Assembly (NCBI GenBank): GCA_045133915.1
Contig: JBGUUX010000100.1
Coordinates: 1 to 64,000 of the forward strand
DNA length: 64,000 nucleotides
Reading direction: 5' to 3'
DNA from: RGIG7300 sp045133915
GTDB taxonomy: Bacteria; Bacillota; Clostridia; Oscillospirales; CAG-272
Below are positions 12,601 to 18,520 of the stretch, one piece after another; within the stretch, counting starts at the first letter, position 1, and every line of letters begins with the position of its first letter. Made by a program: the position numbers and the translations under genes. Under the pieces are notes generated by a model that was given only the letters and a program-made list of their open reading frames with translations, did no database searches and had not been told where the DNA came from.

Positions 12601-14890
12601 GAACAAGGGATTTGATTTGTGCGCCGGATACATTTTTACCGCTGCTGATTTTCTCCTTGATTTGCTTCGCAAGCTTGTTATTAGGGTCTATTTCAAGAGC
12701 CTCATCGACGAGCGCAGAAAGAATTTCGCCGTCGTACCTTGTCTTGTATGCTTTGTTCTCTCTGCTGTTATTCGCTATTCCTGTAGCACCCATCATACCT
12801 GTCTGCGCTGCAGTAACAACACCACCGGCGCCAGCACCACCGATAAATCCGCCAATAGCCGAATCAAGCAGCTCAGCCCACCAATCCTGAGTCGCCTGCT
12901 TCTTTGCGTCTGTATCGGACAGACCGGCCATCTTATACTGCTTTATCGCAGATGCAATAGAACTCTTGTCCTGCCCGATAACTTCATCAGCTATAGTGCT
13001 CGAAATTGCTGAAATAACTTCCTCTCCGCCTTCATATAAGCCCTGCAGAAATACGTTGGTTGAGTTCTTAAACAGGCTCTTTAAGAATGCACCAACCGTG
13101 GCAGTGTCCCAAGACGTATCAATCTCGATCAACTTTTCCCATGTGATTTTCTCGGTGAAATATTCCGCAACACCGGAAATAACACCAACCGCCATAGCCT
13201 GTTCTGTTGTCTGGCCGTTTTTGATGCCCTCAATATATTTAGAGGATGCAGCCTGAGACGCCAGTATAAGACTACCGCCTACAGGACCAAGCATAGCCTG
13301 TGTCACATAGGACTGAACAGCAGAGGTTACACCGCCGTAAGCAGTGCCGGCAAGATTGCTCCAAAACTCGCTTCCGGTCTTATCCATAACCTCATTTTTA
13401 ATATTTCCCGTAGCCGTTCCCGATACCGTTTCAGAAAATGCATTAGCATTATTATCATAGATATTGTCAAGCCCATAAGCAGAATGTTTGTCTTTTCCTG
13501 CATACGTAGCTCTTTCAAGGACATCCCCTGCAAACTCAACTGCTTGCGCGGGACCAGTAAAGAGATTTGCGACAGTAGTAAGTGCGGGATAGTCCTCTGC
13601 AGCCATCTCATAGCTTTTCTTCAGCTCTAACTGACGATTTCTGTCCTCGTTCCAGTCATGGTAGTACAGAAGTTCATCCCAATCATAGCCCTTACGGGAA
13701 AGGATGCCCTTATGTTTCTGCTGTCCGCTATAGCTGCCGTCTATGAGCTGCAGATAGGTCTCATAAATAAGCTGATTTATAGATGCATTTGTATGTCCCT
13801 CTGTGTCTATACCATACTTGTTGATGATATAGTTGTATGCTTCCATATCCTCAGGATATACGGCGGCCCCTTCATCCTTTGCAGAGAGGGCTGCCATTGC
13901 CGCTTCCATTTCCTTTATATCCTGGTTATAGGACATAAGCTCATCATATGAGGTCTTAAGCGCATTATCAGACTGAATAGCTGCTATTTTACCCTCTGTC
14001 TTTTTAACGGTTATAAGATTGTCGAGGGTAACAGCGCCGTGCTGATCGTAATACAGAACAGGATTTTTCTCTGTTATCGGTAAAGACATGGTTTTTTCGT
14101 AGATGATCTCTCCGATATAGGCAGGTGTGTTTACCTCAGTGTCTATATCGTATTTATCGACGATATAATCATACGCCTGCGCATAATCAGGCATATTCTT
14201 TCTTATCCATTCGTCGGTTTTGCCTTCTTTCAAGAGATTGACGTAAAATCCGGCATATTCATGCTGCTGAACATCACTACCGATTGTTCCCTTATATGCT
14301 TCCAGCTCCTCAGCCGACTTGTTACCGTAATCAACGGAAGCGAGATAGTTATTATACTCTCCCTCCGATCCGAAAGAAGAATAATATCTGCTTGTATCAT
14401 AATTCGCCTTATCGAATTTAAGAAGGTCGGACTGATACTGATTAAACATTTCCTTTAACTCGTCGACGTTATCAAATTCATCCTCATGGTTATAGATGTA
14501 GTTATATACATCTTTGGAGGAATCGAGAACGTTTTTAAGATGCTTACCTGCATCTCCGCCATAATCAGCATCATACTTGTCAGCATTAGCTTTATTATAG
14601 CTTTCCATTTTCTCCATGGCGCTATATGCATCATCAAACCACTTAATAACGCCGTCAGCATCAATCTTATCTGTCAGATACTTTGAACGCAGCTTCTCAC
14701 GGTAGCTATCAAAGGGAGAGTTGCCGGAAGTTTTTACAGTTGTTTTATTGGCGCCCGAAGATGCAGGCTTATTTGTAGTGCCTGCAGAACTGCCGCCATT
14801 TTGCGTAGTTTTTTCTTCTTCGGACTTTGTATTACCCTTGAGGCCGTACTTGTTTTGCAGTTTCTTTCTGTATTCATCAAATGAGGACAT
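671..14890 (-). CDS. Giant polyvalent phage protein (4739 aa): metallopeptidase motif, DarB-like N6-adenine methylase, SNF2-type helicase
   Basis: One uninterrupted 14.2-kb gene with start at ATG 14890. Visible parts in order: two copies of an FDxYRxKLxxKY motif near residues 4-17 and 59-72; helical regions and a Gly/Ala-rich hydrophobic stretch near 430-720; zinc-peptidase motif HEFTH at 1101-1105; a large-polyvalent-protein-associated domain near 1330-1385; a disordered acidic Ser/Thr-rich linker near 1410-1500 that overlaps another gene; a methylase with EPSSGVG (1667) and NVPF (1733, replacing NPPF/Y); a superfamily 2 helicase with GAGKT (2349-2353), DEAH (2512) and a QRDGRAFRQ motif VI near 2860. 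Then come a possible BECR/LPD-type domain near 3100-3300, long helical regions, C-terminal helical repeats and a Ca-loop-like DADGDGKTD near 4690. Phage P1 DarB shares the methylase-helicase pairing and is packaged and injected to block restriction. That role plus ejection is my inference, supported by the position among virion genes. Confidence 0.85.
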   Translation of the reverse strand: MSSFDEYRKKLQNKYGLKGNTKSEEEKTTQNGGSSAGTTNKPASSGANKTTVKTSGNSPFDSYREKLRSKYLTDKIDADGVIKWFDDAYSAMEKMESYNKANADKYDADYGGDAGKHLKNVLDSSKDVYNYIYNHEDEFDNVDELKEMFNQYQSDLLKFDKANYDTSRYYSSFGSEGEYNNYLASVDYGNKSAEELEAYKGTIGSDVQQHEYAGFYVNLLKEGKTDEWIRKNMPDYAQAYDYIVDKYDIDTEVNTPAYIGEIIYEKTMSLPITEKNPVLYYDQHGAVTLDNLITVKKTEGKIAAIQSDNALKTSYDELMSYNQDIKEMEAAMAALSAKDEGAAVYPEDMEAYNYIINKYGIDTEGHTNASINQLIYETYLQLIDGSYSGQQKHKGILSRKGYDWDELLYYHDWNEDRNRQLELKKSYEMAAEDYPALTTVANLFTGPAQAVEFAGDVLERATYAGKDKHSAYGLDNIYDNNANAFSETVSGTATGNIKNEVMDKTGSEFWSNLAGTAYGGVTSAVQSYVTQAMLGPVGGSLILASQAASSKYIEGIKNGQTTEQAMAVGVISGVAEYFTEKITWEKLIEIDTSWDTATVGAFLKSLFKNSTNVFLQGLYEGGEEVISAISSTIADEVIGQDKSSIASAIKQYKMAGLSDTDAKKQATQDWWAELLDSAIGGFIGGAGAGGVVTAAQTGMMGATGIANNSRENKAYKTRYDGEILSALVDEALEIDPNNKLAKQIKEKISSGKNVSGAQIKSLVQSNEAGIVEGDIAAIKSAAGTRLTDLGETADIDVISSALAKQAAGEELSETEQQAIRNSKYGEQVAEELNPDTVYFTDSAWTGKIDTARINPDVYSRLVDEAQITQEGTKTPESTTPTLTKNAPQKAEIEPVEDAAEASDVEEDVITIEEASKKYGAQAQAMIHTYHEGQDVAKYDAAYEQAYNMGNSGVSLSYAMNSESTAYLTETQRELAYKAGMAASDTAATEKEAANKKLVNGKTGRKKGVVRGEGVTISDLKKTFNDRQNTAYKLLSTYAEATGVDIVLYRSEANAEGRYEGAQGKYKHSEPGTIYIDINAGLSKIKDVNDLAKYTMLRTFAHEFTHFIENWNPVQYNVFRKVVFDTLTERGENVQDLIEEKQAANPGMSYDKASREVVAEAMTDILPNANFVEKLAINHKTIFDKLLEKLKEFVNILREYFNSIGHNRSREANALKEQVGDAVHYVESIVNLFDNVAVQAVENYQATVAEDVVAETVDEKVSETKSKTKVAEPKTKTEPKTTTSEHGFTITDNVERGSLEITFNEKPSDAVRDVLKENKFRWHGKNKVWYGYAEREAITEALNKAYEAEVKPVESAPKSFAEVMENATQEERDEVVEAINANTKLTHIAPTEIREQVVTEEAITPTENIEEATTNGTENVDNGQTVLGSDADGQGTSRLLDGSQVEDVQETSSGGDTVTDSSERGTETSRDDDRPDTTDRSGRSEGVSEVGDLRRNDELTPEQETEIKAEQLHEEVEKQIEQKSTEKPKGNNFVIGDSLNLPTGEKARFRANVDAIRLIKQLATEDRYATAAEQEILSKYVGWGGLANAFGEMKYNRDTRRSEMTAKDGWASEFEELRSLVDEGVITEQEYKDMSASTKNAHYTSVEVIKAMYDGLKQLGFKGGRMLEPSSGVGNFVGAMPADMSAKVNSWTMVELDRITGQIAKYLYPNSDVRIQGFETANIPDNYMDVAIGNVPFGNFGVVDRTYPKRVTKSIHNYFFAKSIDKVRPGGIVMFITSSFTMDSKDAAIRQYMMERADLLGAIRLPNTSFKDNAGTEVVTDILILKKREGGTEYSGADFLNADYDYNHGSYVSNYFKEHPEMVLGTPVTKSGMYGSRTLTYEPLKDRGTIDDQIREAFKNIKGEMTYIAKLSPEKTNFAVERATKKTKAGGFVVNKDGSISRSENGQLVKYDTDEKTAKRIAGMLGIRDAYRTLANNLQQGVDAKIVKQSRKALNTAYDSFVKEYGYINSPANRKAIDSDPDSYSILSLENYDVKKKTATKADIFTKDTISANKTVTHVDSVSEGVIASLNLTGGVDTELIAKLTSRTVEDVTNEVIASRLAFKTRNGTLVARESYLAGNVRAKLREAESLVPYDKDYAHNIEELRRVIPKDIPYNEIYITPGATFIPNEVYADFIAHMLGGRNNPNSYSGPDVEVGRTVSGEFKITLNNKRLKASYYNTQTWGTARKSFLELIDAMMGSRTVKVNDTVEGPDGKKISVLNEAETEAANEKVKAIQKEFEDWLWKDETRRTELAKLYNETFNAIVNPKYDGSNLTVNGINADFKLREHQANAVHRIISSGGNTLLAHRVGAGKTLEMAAAAMKLRELGVVKKPVFVVPKALVAQWGVEFHSYFPASRILVADDKSFTPANRKVFTNKIANGDYDAVIVSYEQFEKIPMSAEYQTKFYEEQIDEIINAIAEEKAESRDGKGLTVKEMEKKKAQLEKKLKELTSKPKDEDNIDFEMLGIDSLFVDEAHNFKNLEYVSKMTNVAGLGSAKGSQRAFDLYTKVRYLQGMNGGRGIVFATATPVMNSMVELYIMQRYLQPDVLEQLGLKSFDAWAKQFGEVVNKWEINPSGTGMRQKQVFANFRNLNELQLLFRSFSDVLTDVPGLKIPKMKGGAVKIVECEPGQFQKDYMLQLQKRAEVVKSVDPSIDNMLKITSDGRKVSYTQRMIDPSLPYEAGSKIYRCCENVLAEYKDSSSIKGTQIIFCDMATPKGSDKNKVDNTADNVDDAFDEGSAKLYDDMRAYLVKAGIPAKEIAFIHEADSDAKRKQLFADVNDGKVRVLIGSTGKMGVGMNAQKRIVAIHHLDAPWRPGDVEQRDGRAFRQKNINEEVSKYVYVTKGSFDSRLWDILDRKQHFIGQIMNGEDVGRTAEDTGEVTLSAAEVKALASGNPLIEEQTKLTDAIKKLENLQKAYNSSIRLAKTKLSDDEQKIAYYTTRIANIREDIKSRVDTYSEGKFSMNVGGQVYTDKKDAGAALAAEIAAKAVQGTYVTVGTFAGFELKVLRETAEYKGLIQGNATYKFNVYLTNTTRMVNHIGEIIAGFENMITYAEQSLSDVNADLKAQQEIISKPFEKAEELAEKRARFNEVMELLAPKTEQQHGSDSEDVQYQARAYLGEERYSYEWFVNKPDMAVTSVDDSVKYKRADIVSFALKNAASVGYTNENGNAVVHVNDIDTDVIVPKRSLVHGLDRRINTQAPVLVEIGNVLKNAIRVNELIPRAVEIKNAYVLIGAAQNQNGNLYIASFVVNKYSNEVSEIDVLYSANAKKESAALLPKITDKSATPTDSTISIAELLEYVNRYFPDVLPESVLKHFGHDARPEGTIGEDALYQQRTSTLTNREILAMAAGDINIGELTPGEQDALNIFQKHLARLEELQEKRIEQGRLYKEQQFGEKVDREAAAETLNRMHILDDQIKAENDDLFTIEEKAVLRKVLEKARKVIEQAEREHGKEILKRWRDRRNNAADIKKYRERIRADVDELSNWVLHPNNKDVVKHIPDALKGSVIPFLSSINFMSKQSLKGGNPTVADKEFIKRMNDLKATLKPHANVGDMYNGYTDLPENFMDRLDTFITAAQALVENNNGEFIINQMTAAELKELSLVVRNLKAYIQNFNKFHVNAMFQHVYEAGDDTILSLGAMKSAGPHTGNISNFVLWQQMRPAYAFERFGDGGKAIYDGLRRGQATLAFNTKKIQEFAEKAYTAAEVKAWEKEIKEIRVGGDIIKMPVSTIMSFYELSKRSQALGHILGEGIRVATFKANDKKISDVGHTLTQNDVKRIIATLTPRQKEVADTLQKFMQEQGGKWGNYVSVKRFGEELFGEENYFPINSDGRHLSVNAEEHPAAASLYALLNMGFTKSTQEGAKNRIVLYSIFDVFANHMASMAQYNAFALPVVDAIKWFNYQQKSEPDENGARAVLGSVRDQMDRVYGVPEETRPGSGRQGYAQTFVINILKAFNGTEAQGVPTDTTGLNALRQYNMAQVAYNLRVVMQQPMAITRAAQVIDYSSILKGMKLDPKAIQRNIEEMQKYSGIAAWKSLGFYDINISRGLTEIIKHRSTVLDKVNDVGMWGAEKADLMTWAAMWSAAKQEVIKKQKLTPKSEGFYEAVTELFEEVIYKTQVVDSVLTKNEYLRSKGVVARYLGSFMSEPTTTASMLVDAYDKYHADIQRGFTKQEAWKRNKDKIIRTAYVYAISAVMLAAVQAVADAWRDDDDYENFLEKWLEAFKGNVIDELVPINKLPILSDVYELLKELLSVFGVDTYGNAPQSVIMQWWDVLVDGIKILHDRRSGADTNYTWYGGVYKLLQAIAGMTGLPMATTTREFVTAWNSTVGSMAPSLKVKSYEPSEQAQIKYAYQDGYLTAEEATKELIEKGIVDTENEAYFIIAEWEDPDGSYSRYDKLYDAVRNGGDFGAAMDELVSHGYTEKDVLSQLKGEIGTWYKEGKITKQQATSMLTKHFNMDSEEITAAVNKWSSKVVTGIEFDDIKTKYLDGEITASRAVEMYVRYGGYTKAQAQQKVSEWDFEEKHGYTYGNRSEQFKEGNISAAELINIMVSFDGKTMEEAQSSLASYTKSGYEEGYFARSKAIDIMIEHGGLTMDEAETKVQHIDFKREYPGYELTEVQVSTYYNELAYTGLGVPEYAQYVEERKGIKGVDADGDGKTDAGSVKSQVMIVIDSLPITTEQKDALYYLNGWAASRIYEAPWH
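10396..10650 (-). CDS. Nested small gene overlapping the giant gene (84 aa, TnpV-like?)
   Basis: Same strand as the giant gene but another frame. ATG at 10650 is preceded by a strong AGAGGAGG ribosome binding site nine bases upstream. The 84-residue product is compositionally normal and helical, with GRELHDYWMDHKSKMY and a C-terminal ELVRSEIYDEMM pattern that recalls TnpV-type small proteins of mobile elements (weak, from memory). In the overlapped frame the giant protein is a low-complexity Gly/Ser/Thr/Asp linker, as expected if that frame is constrained by this one. Function unknown. Confidence 0.55.
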   Translation of the reverse strand: MAQKMLITDKQYWDLTPMGRELHDYWMDHKSKMYRKLHQEGTLLQTLQSEGQRLHEMMIDLTQQIGLAGARELVRSEIYDEMMS

Positions 14891-14902
14891 AGTAAACCTC
14901 CC

Positions 14903-15826
14903 TTAATATGTATTCCCTCTCGGTGCGTAGGTGTTCTTGTATGAATTATACTGTGCCTGAGTTATTACTCCACTTTTGAGAGCCTGTCTGAGATAATTAT
15001 TTATTTCGCTTTTTGCAGCTCCATTACGAATTAGAGTATTCAACTCATCTTCTATATCAAACTCAGGCTCGGGATCGGGCTCGGGGTCAGGAGTCGGTGT
15101 AGGAGTAGTGTTCGTATTTGAGCCGCTGCTACCACTGCTTGACCTACCTGAACTACCTGAACTTTTCGACGTAGACGCCGCCGCTTCCGCTTTCTGCTCT
15201 TTGTAGTAGTTGAGATAGGCTGCAGCCTCGCCGTTGCTCATACCTGCCGCGGTAAGCTCTTCGGTACTGGGTGTATATCCGGTAGTAGTTATAAGCGAAA
15301 CAAGCTTTTCGTAAGAATCCTGCTGACGAATATACTCATTGTCAGCTCTATTTGTAAGGTAGTCCACCTTCTGCCACCAATTACTGAGATCATCCTGAAA
15401 TTTGCTATACTCATCGTCGCGCATGCTTCCGGCCATAGAGAATTGATTAAGTAAATCCTGCCCTTCCTGGTTGTACTGGTCAAGGGCCATACCGTAAAGT
15501 TCGGGCACAACATCATTAAGCTTCTGAAGATACTCCTGATAAGCCTGATTACCTGCCGTTACACCGTAAGAACTACCGTAACCGCCCGTAAGAGCTGCCG
15601 CCTTTCCCATCGTGTCCATCATAGCCTGCTTCCCTCCGAGAATATACTGGTCCTTATACTGCTTGTAGAGTGCATCTCCGTCGATGTCATAGGAGAACTT
15701 TTTTCTGTTTGCTATTTGCTTATATGCATCATCAAGCTGTTGCTCGTAAGTACCTGCATAAGTAGGCTTTGTTGCATCGGCATCCTCTAAAAGGTCATAG
15801 TATGTTTTCTTTTTATTATCATCCAT
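14903..15826 (-). CDS. Phage virion-associated protein with Pro-rich linker (hypothetical)
   Basis: 307 aa. The start at 15826 (MDDNKKKTYYDL) is chosen because AGGAGG lies just upstream of it; a longer start 36 bases earlier would place that site inside the gene. The protein has a helical Tyr/Gln-rich N-terminal two thirds, a Ser/Gly-rich then TPTPTPDPEPDPEPE linker near residues 230-260, and a short C-terminal helical domain. It lies 12 bases before the giant gene and after the tail genes, so an internal virion or ejection role is plausible. No family recognised. Confidence 0.7.
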   Translation of the reverse strand: MDDNKKKTYYDLLEDADATKPTYAGTYEQQLDDAYKQIANRKKFSYDIDGDALYKQYKDQYILGGKQAMMDTMGKAAALTGGYGSSYGVTAGNQAYQEYLQKLNDVVPELYGMALDQYNQEGQDLLNQFSMAGSMRDDEYSKFQDDLSNWWQKVDYLTNRADNEYIRQQDSYEKLVSLITTTGYTPSTEELTAAGMSNGEAAAYLNYYKEQKAEAAASTSKSSGSSGRSSSGSSGSNTNTTPTPTPDPEPDPEPEFDIEDELNTLIRNGAAKSEINNYLRQALKSGVITQAQYNSYKNTYAPRGNTY

Positions 15827-16001
15827 TTTTGCCTCCTGTAATGTTTTCGATTTTCTTTTCAAGGTTAGCTATTTTACCCTCGTATTCTTCGCAGATCAAA
15901 TTTAAACTCTCTGTCAAACGGAAGAGATGACGGTGCATTTCTGATATATCCTCACGAGGATGACCCGTCTGTGTTCTTGGATAATCAAAGCGCTTTGCCA
16001 T
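15819..16001 (-). CDS. Small phage protein (60 aa, coiled coil)
   Basis: ATG overlaps the stop codon of the upstream gene (TAATG), and its end overlaps the start of the next gene, so it is translationally coupled. The second half (LICEEYEGKIANLEKKIENI) is a short coiled coil. Could be a minor virion or assembly protein; nothing more specific is visible. Confidence 0.65.
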   Translation of the reverse strand: MAKRFDYPRTQTGHPREDISEMHRHLFRLTESLNLICEEYEGKIANLEKKIENITGGKNG

Positions 16002-17773
16002 TACAAATCACTTCCCTGTTCTATGGATTTTACGATAGAATATATCTTCACGTCTCCCTGTCCTTCGATACGGAGTCTCAGGTGATCACAACGCCTCGGT
16101 CTAACGGGAACCGAGAAGCTTCTCAGGCTCGTCCCTCTGAACGAACAAGCCTTCACCCACTCACCCTCCGAGTCATACTGGATATAGAAGTCGGCTCTCG
16201 CTCCTATCTCAAGGCTCAGACGGATAAGCAGTCGTGATATATATTTTTTATCGGGATATTCTGCCGACAGGATACCCGTTTCGAGCATCCACTCTACACT
16301 GTCCTCGGTTACATCTCCATCATCACCGATACATCGCAGTTCGGTTGTTTTATCATCAGCAACGTAATACAACCGTCCGTTATGAGCGCAACACTGTCTG
16401 AAGGATGTTTTGTCCTCCTTATGCCACAGCTTTTTAACCGTATCGTACACCATAAGGTCTGCATCGCCTGACCCAAAGACTTTTTCAAGAGAAACGTAAT
16501 ACTTGTTATTTTTCGTGCCTGCTACAGCGCTTACATATCTCTCGTTACCGAGAGCATAACTTATACAGGTAGGCATCGAGCCATCATAAGCGTATATACC
16601 GTCCGATGATTTATAGTACAGAACGTTATTTACCACAGAAAGACTGTCCGAAGCATTTCCCGATACCCCGTTACACACAAGTTCTTGCACCTGATAGGGG
16701 GGATTTGAGTTGTATATTTTATACATCCTGTCATCCTTGAAGAAAATGGGTGTGCCGAGGTAATTAACCGCGCCTGTGAAGAAACCGCCTGCCCCTACTG
16801 AAACTGTATAGCTGTCGGTAGACAGTCCCATATAGCATCGCCAGTTTTTGAAGTCACCGAGTTTAGAAGCATATATCTCATTAAGCATTCCGGGAGTCTC
16901 CACATCATACTTGCATCCCCACAGCCTGTTGCCAGCTTCGATGACAAAGTCCATATCGGGCATCTCTCTTGTAACAGAAATCGTATTACTATAGGTGAAG
17001 TTCCTGTCTATGATGCCGGGAACAACGATATAATCATCGCCCTTCGCCCAAATGATCTTATCGCCGTTGAGATCCCCCACGCTCTTCTTCCAGTTTTCAT
17101 CTTCTGAGGAACTTTCAAATCCTGTTATCCTGACTCCGTCATACTCCTGAAAGTTTTTTCCGATACCCGTTGCACTTATCTTTACATAGCTTGTGGGAAC
17201 GCTCACCCACATACCTAAACTTTCCGAATACTGTTTCAGGGTATGAGGCACAGACGAAGTGTCTATCCAATAATCAAGATTACTGGGATCAGTTGGAGCG
17301 TTTGCCTGCGCAGGAGTTCCTGTTATCTCAGCGCCGTCAAGCGTACATATCCTCAACACCACGGTGTCGGTACTACGGTAGGATGCCTCGATATCTCCGT
17401 AACTCATATCGGCGGTATTTACCCACTTTTTATCGGGAAGCACGATAACGTACGCTCCCATCACAACAAGCTGCTTGTGTGTCCTTGGTGAAAAACCCAT
17501 ATTTATTCGTTTGCCATTTACAACTATATCAGTGCCTTCTGTATAACAAAAGGTGTCTCCCACCGATACTATACCGCTGATACCGTACTCATCTGTTCCC
17601 TCTATTACCCTTCTTCTCTTTTCTCTCGGTGCAAGCAAAGGATATAGGTCAGAGGACATATTTTTCATATCGTAAAACTCTCCATCGCCGATACGGAGAT
17701 TGTGGTTATAGCCGCAGAATGTCTGTACCATATCTCTGGCGGTTTCCAGCACGTTAAGTGTAGGATATTTCAT
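16001..17773 (-). CDS. Phage tail/head-completion protein, beta-rich (590 aa)
   Basis: Starts with KYPTLNVLETARDMVQTF after a good AGGAGG site. The protein is almost wholly beta-strand-rich with repeated aromatic/Gly blades, such as DDRMYKIYNSNPP and YYKSSDGIYAYDGS. This suggests a beta-propeller like the tail tubular/nozzle or stabilisation proteins of short-tailed phages. It follows the putative connector gene by 17 bases and precedes the ejection-type genes, which fits the tail-tube/nozzle position. Exact function is inferred from position. Confidence 0.65.
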   Translation of the reverse strand: MKYPTLNVLETARDMVQTFCGYNHNLRIGDGEFYDMKNMSSDLYPLLAPREKRRRVIEGTDEYGISGIVSVGDTFCYTEGTDIVVNGKRINMGFSPRTHKQLVVMGAYVIVLPDKKWVNTADMSYGDIEASYRSTDTVVLRICTLDGAEITGTPAQANAPTDPSNLDYWIDTSSVPHTLKQYSESLGMWVSVPTSYVKISATGIGKNFQEYDGVRITGFESSSEDENWKKSVGDLNGDKIIWAKGDDYIVVPGIIDRNFTYSNTISVTREMPDMDFVIEAGNRLWGCKYDVETPGMLNEIYASKLGDFKNWRCYMGLSTDSYTVSVGAGGFFTGAVNYLGTPIFFKDDRMYKIYNSNPPYQVQELVCNGVSGNASDSLSVVNNVLYYKSSDGIYAYDGSMPTCISYALGNERYVSAVAGTKNNKYYVSLEKVFGSGDADLMVYDTVKKLWHKEDKTSFRQCCAHNGRLYYVADDKTTELRCIGDDGDVTEDSVEWMLETGILSAEYPDKKYISRLLIRLSLEIGARADFYIQYDSEGEWVKACSFRGTSLRSFSVPVRPRRCDHLRLRIEGQGDVKIYSIVKSIEQGSDL

Positions 17774-17790
17774 ATTTTCCTCCTTTGTTT

Positions 17791-18165
17791 TTAGAATATG
17801 AAACGATTGCCACCACTCTTTGGCATATTGTTTCTGTTATAATAATTTGCATAGGCTTGATAAGCCGCATTGAACATAAGTATTGAGTTGTTATACTTGG
17901 CATATTCACCGTTGGTATAGTCTATCTGTGCTTCCAGGTATCTTATATACAGTTCGTCATAAGGAGCAGGTACTAAGAGAACCGTTTCAAGATCTGTCCC
18001 CTCGGTATAACCTGCAAACAATACACTCTCGGAACCTTCGTGGGTATCAATGATATTCTTTTTTATCATTGTATCCACTCTCGAAAGCCAGCCTATCTTA
18101 TCAGCGGGAATATATGTATTGACCTTTAAGCTATCTATCTGTGTTATCGCTTCATTAATAGTCAC
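17791..18165 (-). CDS. Putative head-tail connector/adaptor protein (124 aa)
   Basis: GTG start at 18165 with AGGAG upstream. The all-helical small protein (MTINEAITQIDSLKVNTY...) has the size, helical character and genome position between capsid and tail genes typical of connector proteins. No catalytic motif. Function assigned by position. Confidence 0.6.
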   Translation of the reverse strand: MTINEAITQIDSLKVNTYIPADKIGWLSRVDTMIKKNIIDTHEGSESVLFAGYTEGTDLETVLLVPAPYDELYIRYLEAQIDYTNGEYAKYNNSILMFNAAYQAYANYYNRNNMPKSGGNRFIF

Positions 18166-18213
18166 GGTTATTCTCCTATCTAAAACAAAGGGGAGCCTTA
18201 AGCCCCCCTTTAA

Positions 18214-18465
18214 TCATTTGGACGCTTCTGCTACAAGTGCGTCGATTTTATTATCCAGTTTTTCCTGCGCTCTGCGGGACCTGTCGATCTCCGCCTTTAC
18301 GTATGCAGGTACCTTAACGGTCTTGCCCTTGGGTATGACGAAATTTTCGCCGTTAATAGACACAAAGTCATTAGGATCGTCAAGCTCAGAGGTCTTATGA
18401 ATAAAAACCTCTACGTAGTCGTCCTTTGCAGCTTCAGGAGCTGCGTTGGTTCTGTTAGTTGCCAT
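18214..18465 (-). CDS. Small capsid-region phage protein (83 aa)
   Basis: Good AAGGAGG site. Contains an NDFVSINGENFVIPKGKTVKVP strand-rich core followed by a charged helix. Short proteins of this type often sit just after the major capsid gene in Firmicutes phages and may be decoration or head-completion proteins; the assignment is positional. A run of pyrimidines/purines after the gene (18,180-18,205) could form a weak hairpin. Confidence 0.6.
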   Translation of the reverse strand: MATNRTNAAPEAAKDDYVEVFIHKTSELDDPNDFVSINGENFVIPKGKTVKVPAYVKAEIDRSRRAQEKLDNKIDALVAEASK

Positions 18466-18520
18466 ATTTTCCTCCTTAAAGGTTAAAGAGGGACAGGGCG
18501 TAAGCCTTGCCCCTCACTGA

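Noticed and set aside
11222..13012. Long plus-strand open frame (596 codons) opposite the giant gene
   Set aside because: Antisense shadow: Cys/Leu/Ile-rich low-quality translation, no ribosome site, and the minus strand carries a coherent gene.
13327..13611. Second nested minus-strand frame inside the giant gene
   Set aside because: No ribosome site and the giant frame there has normal protein-like composition.
671..14890. N4-type virion RNA polymerase within the giant protein
   Set aside because: Considered because the capsid is N4-gp56-like, but I see no polymerase motifs; methylase and SNF2 helicase motifs are present instead.
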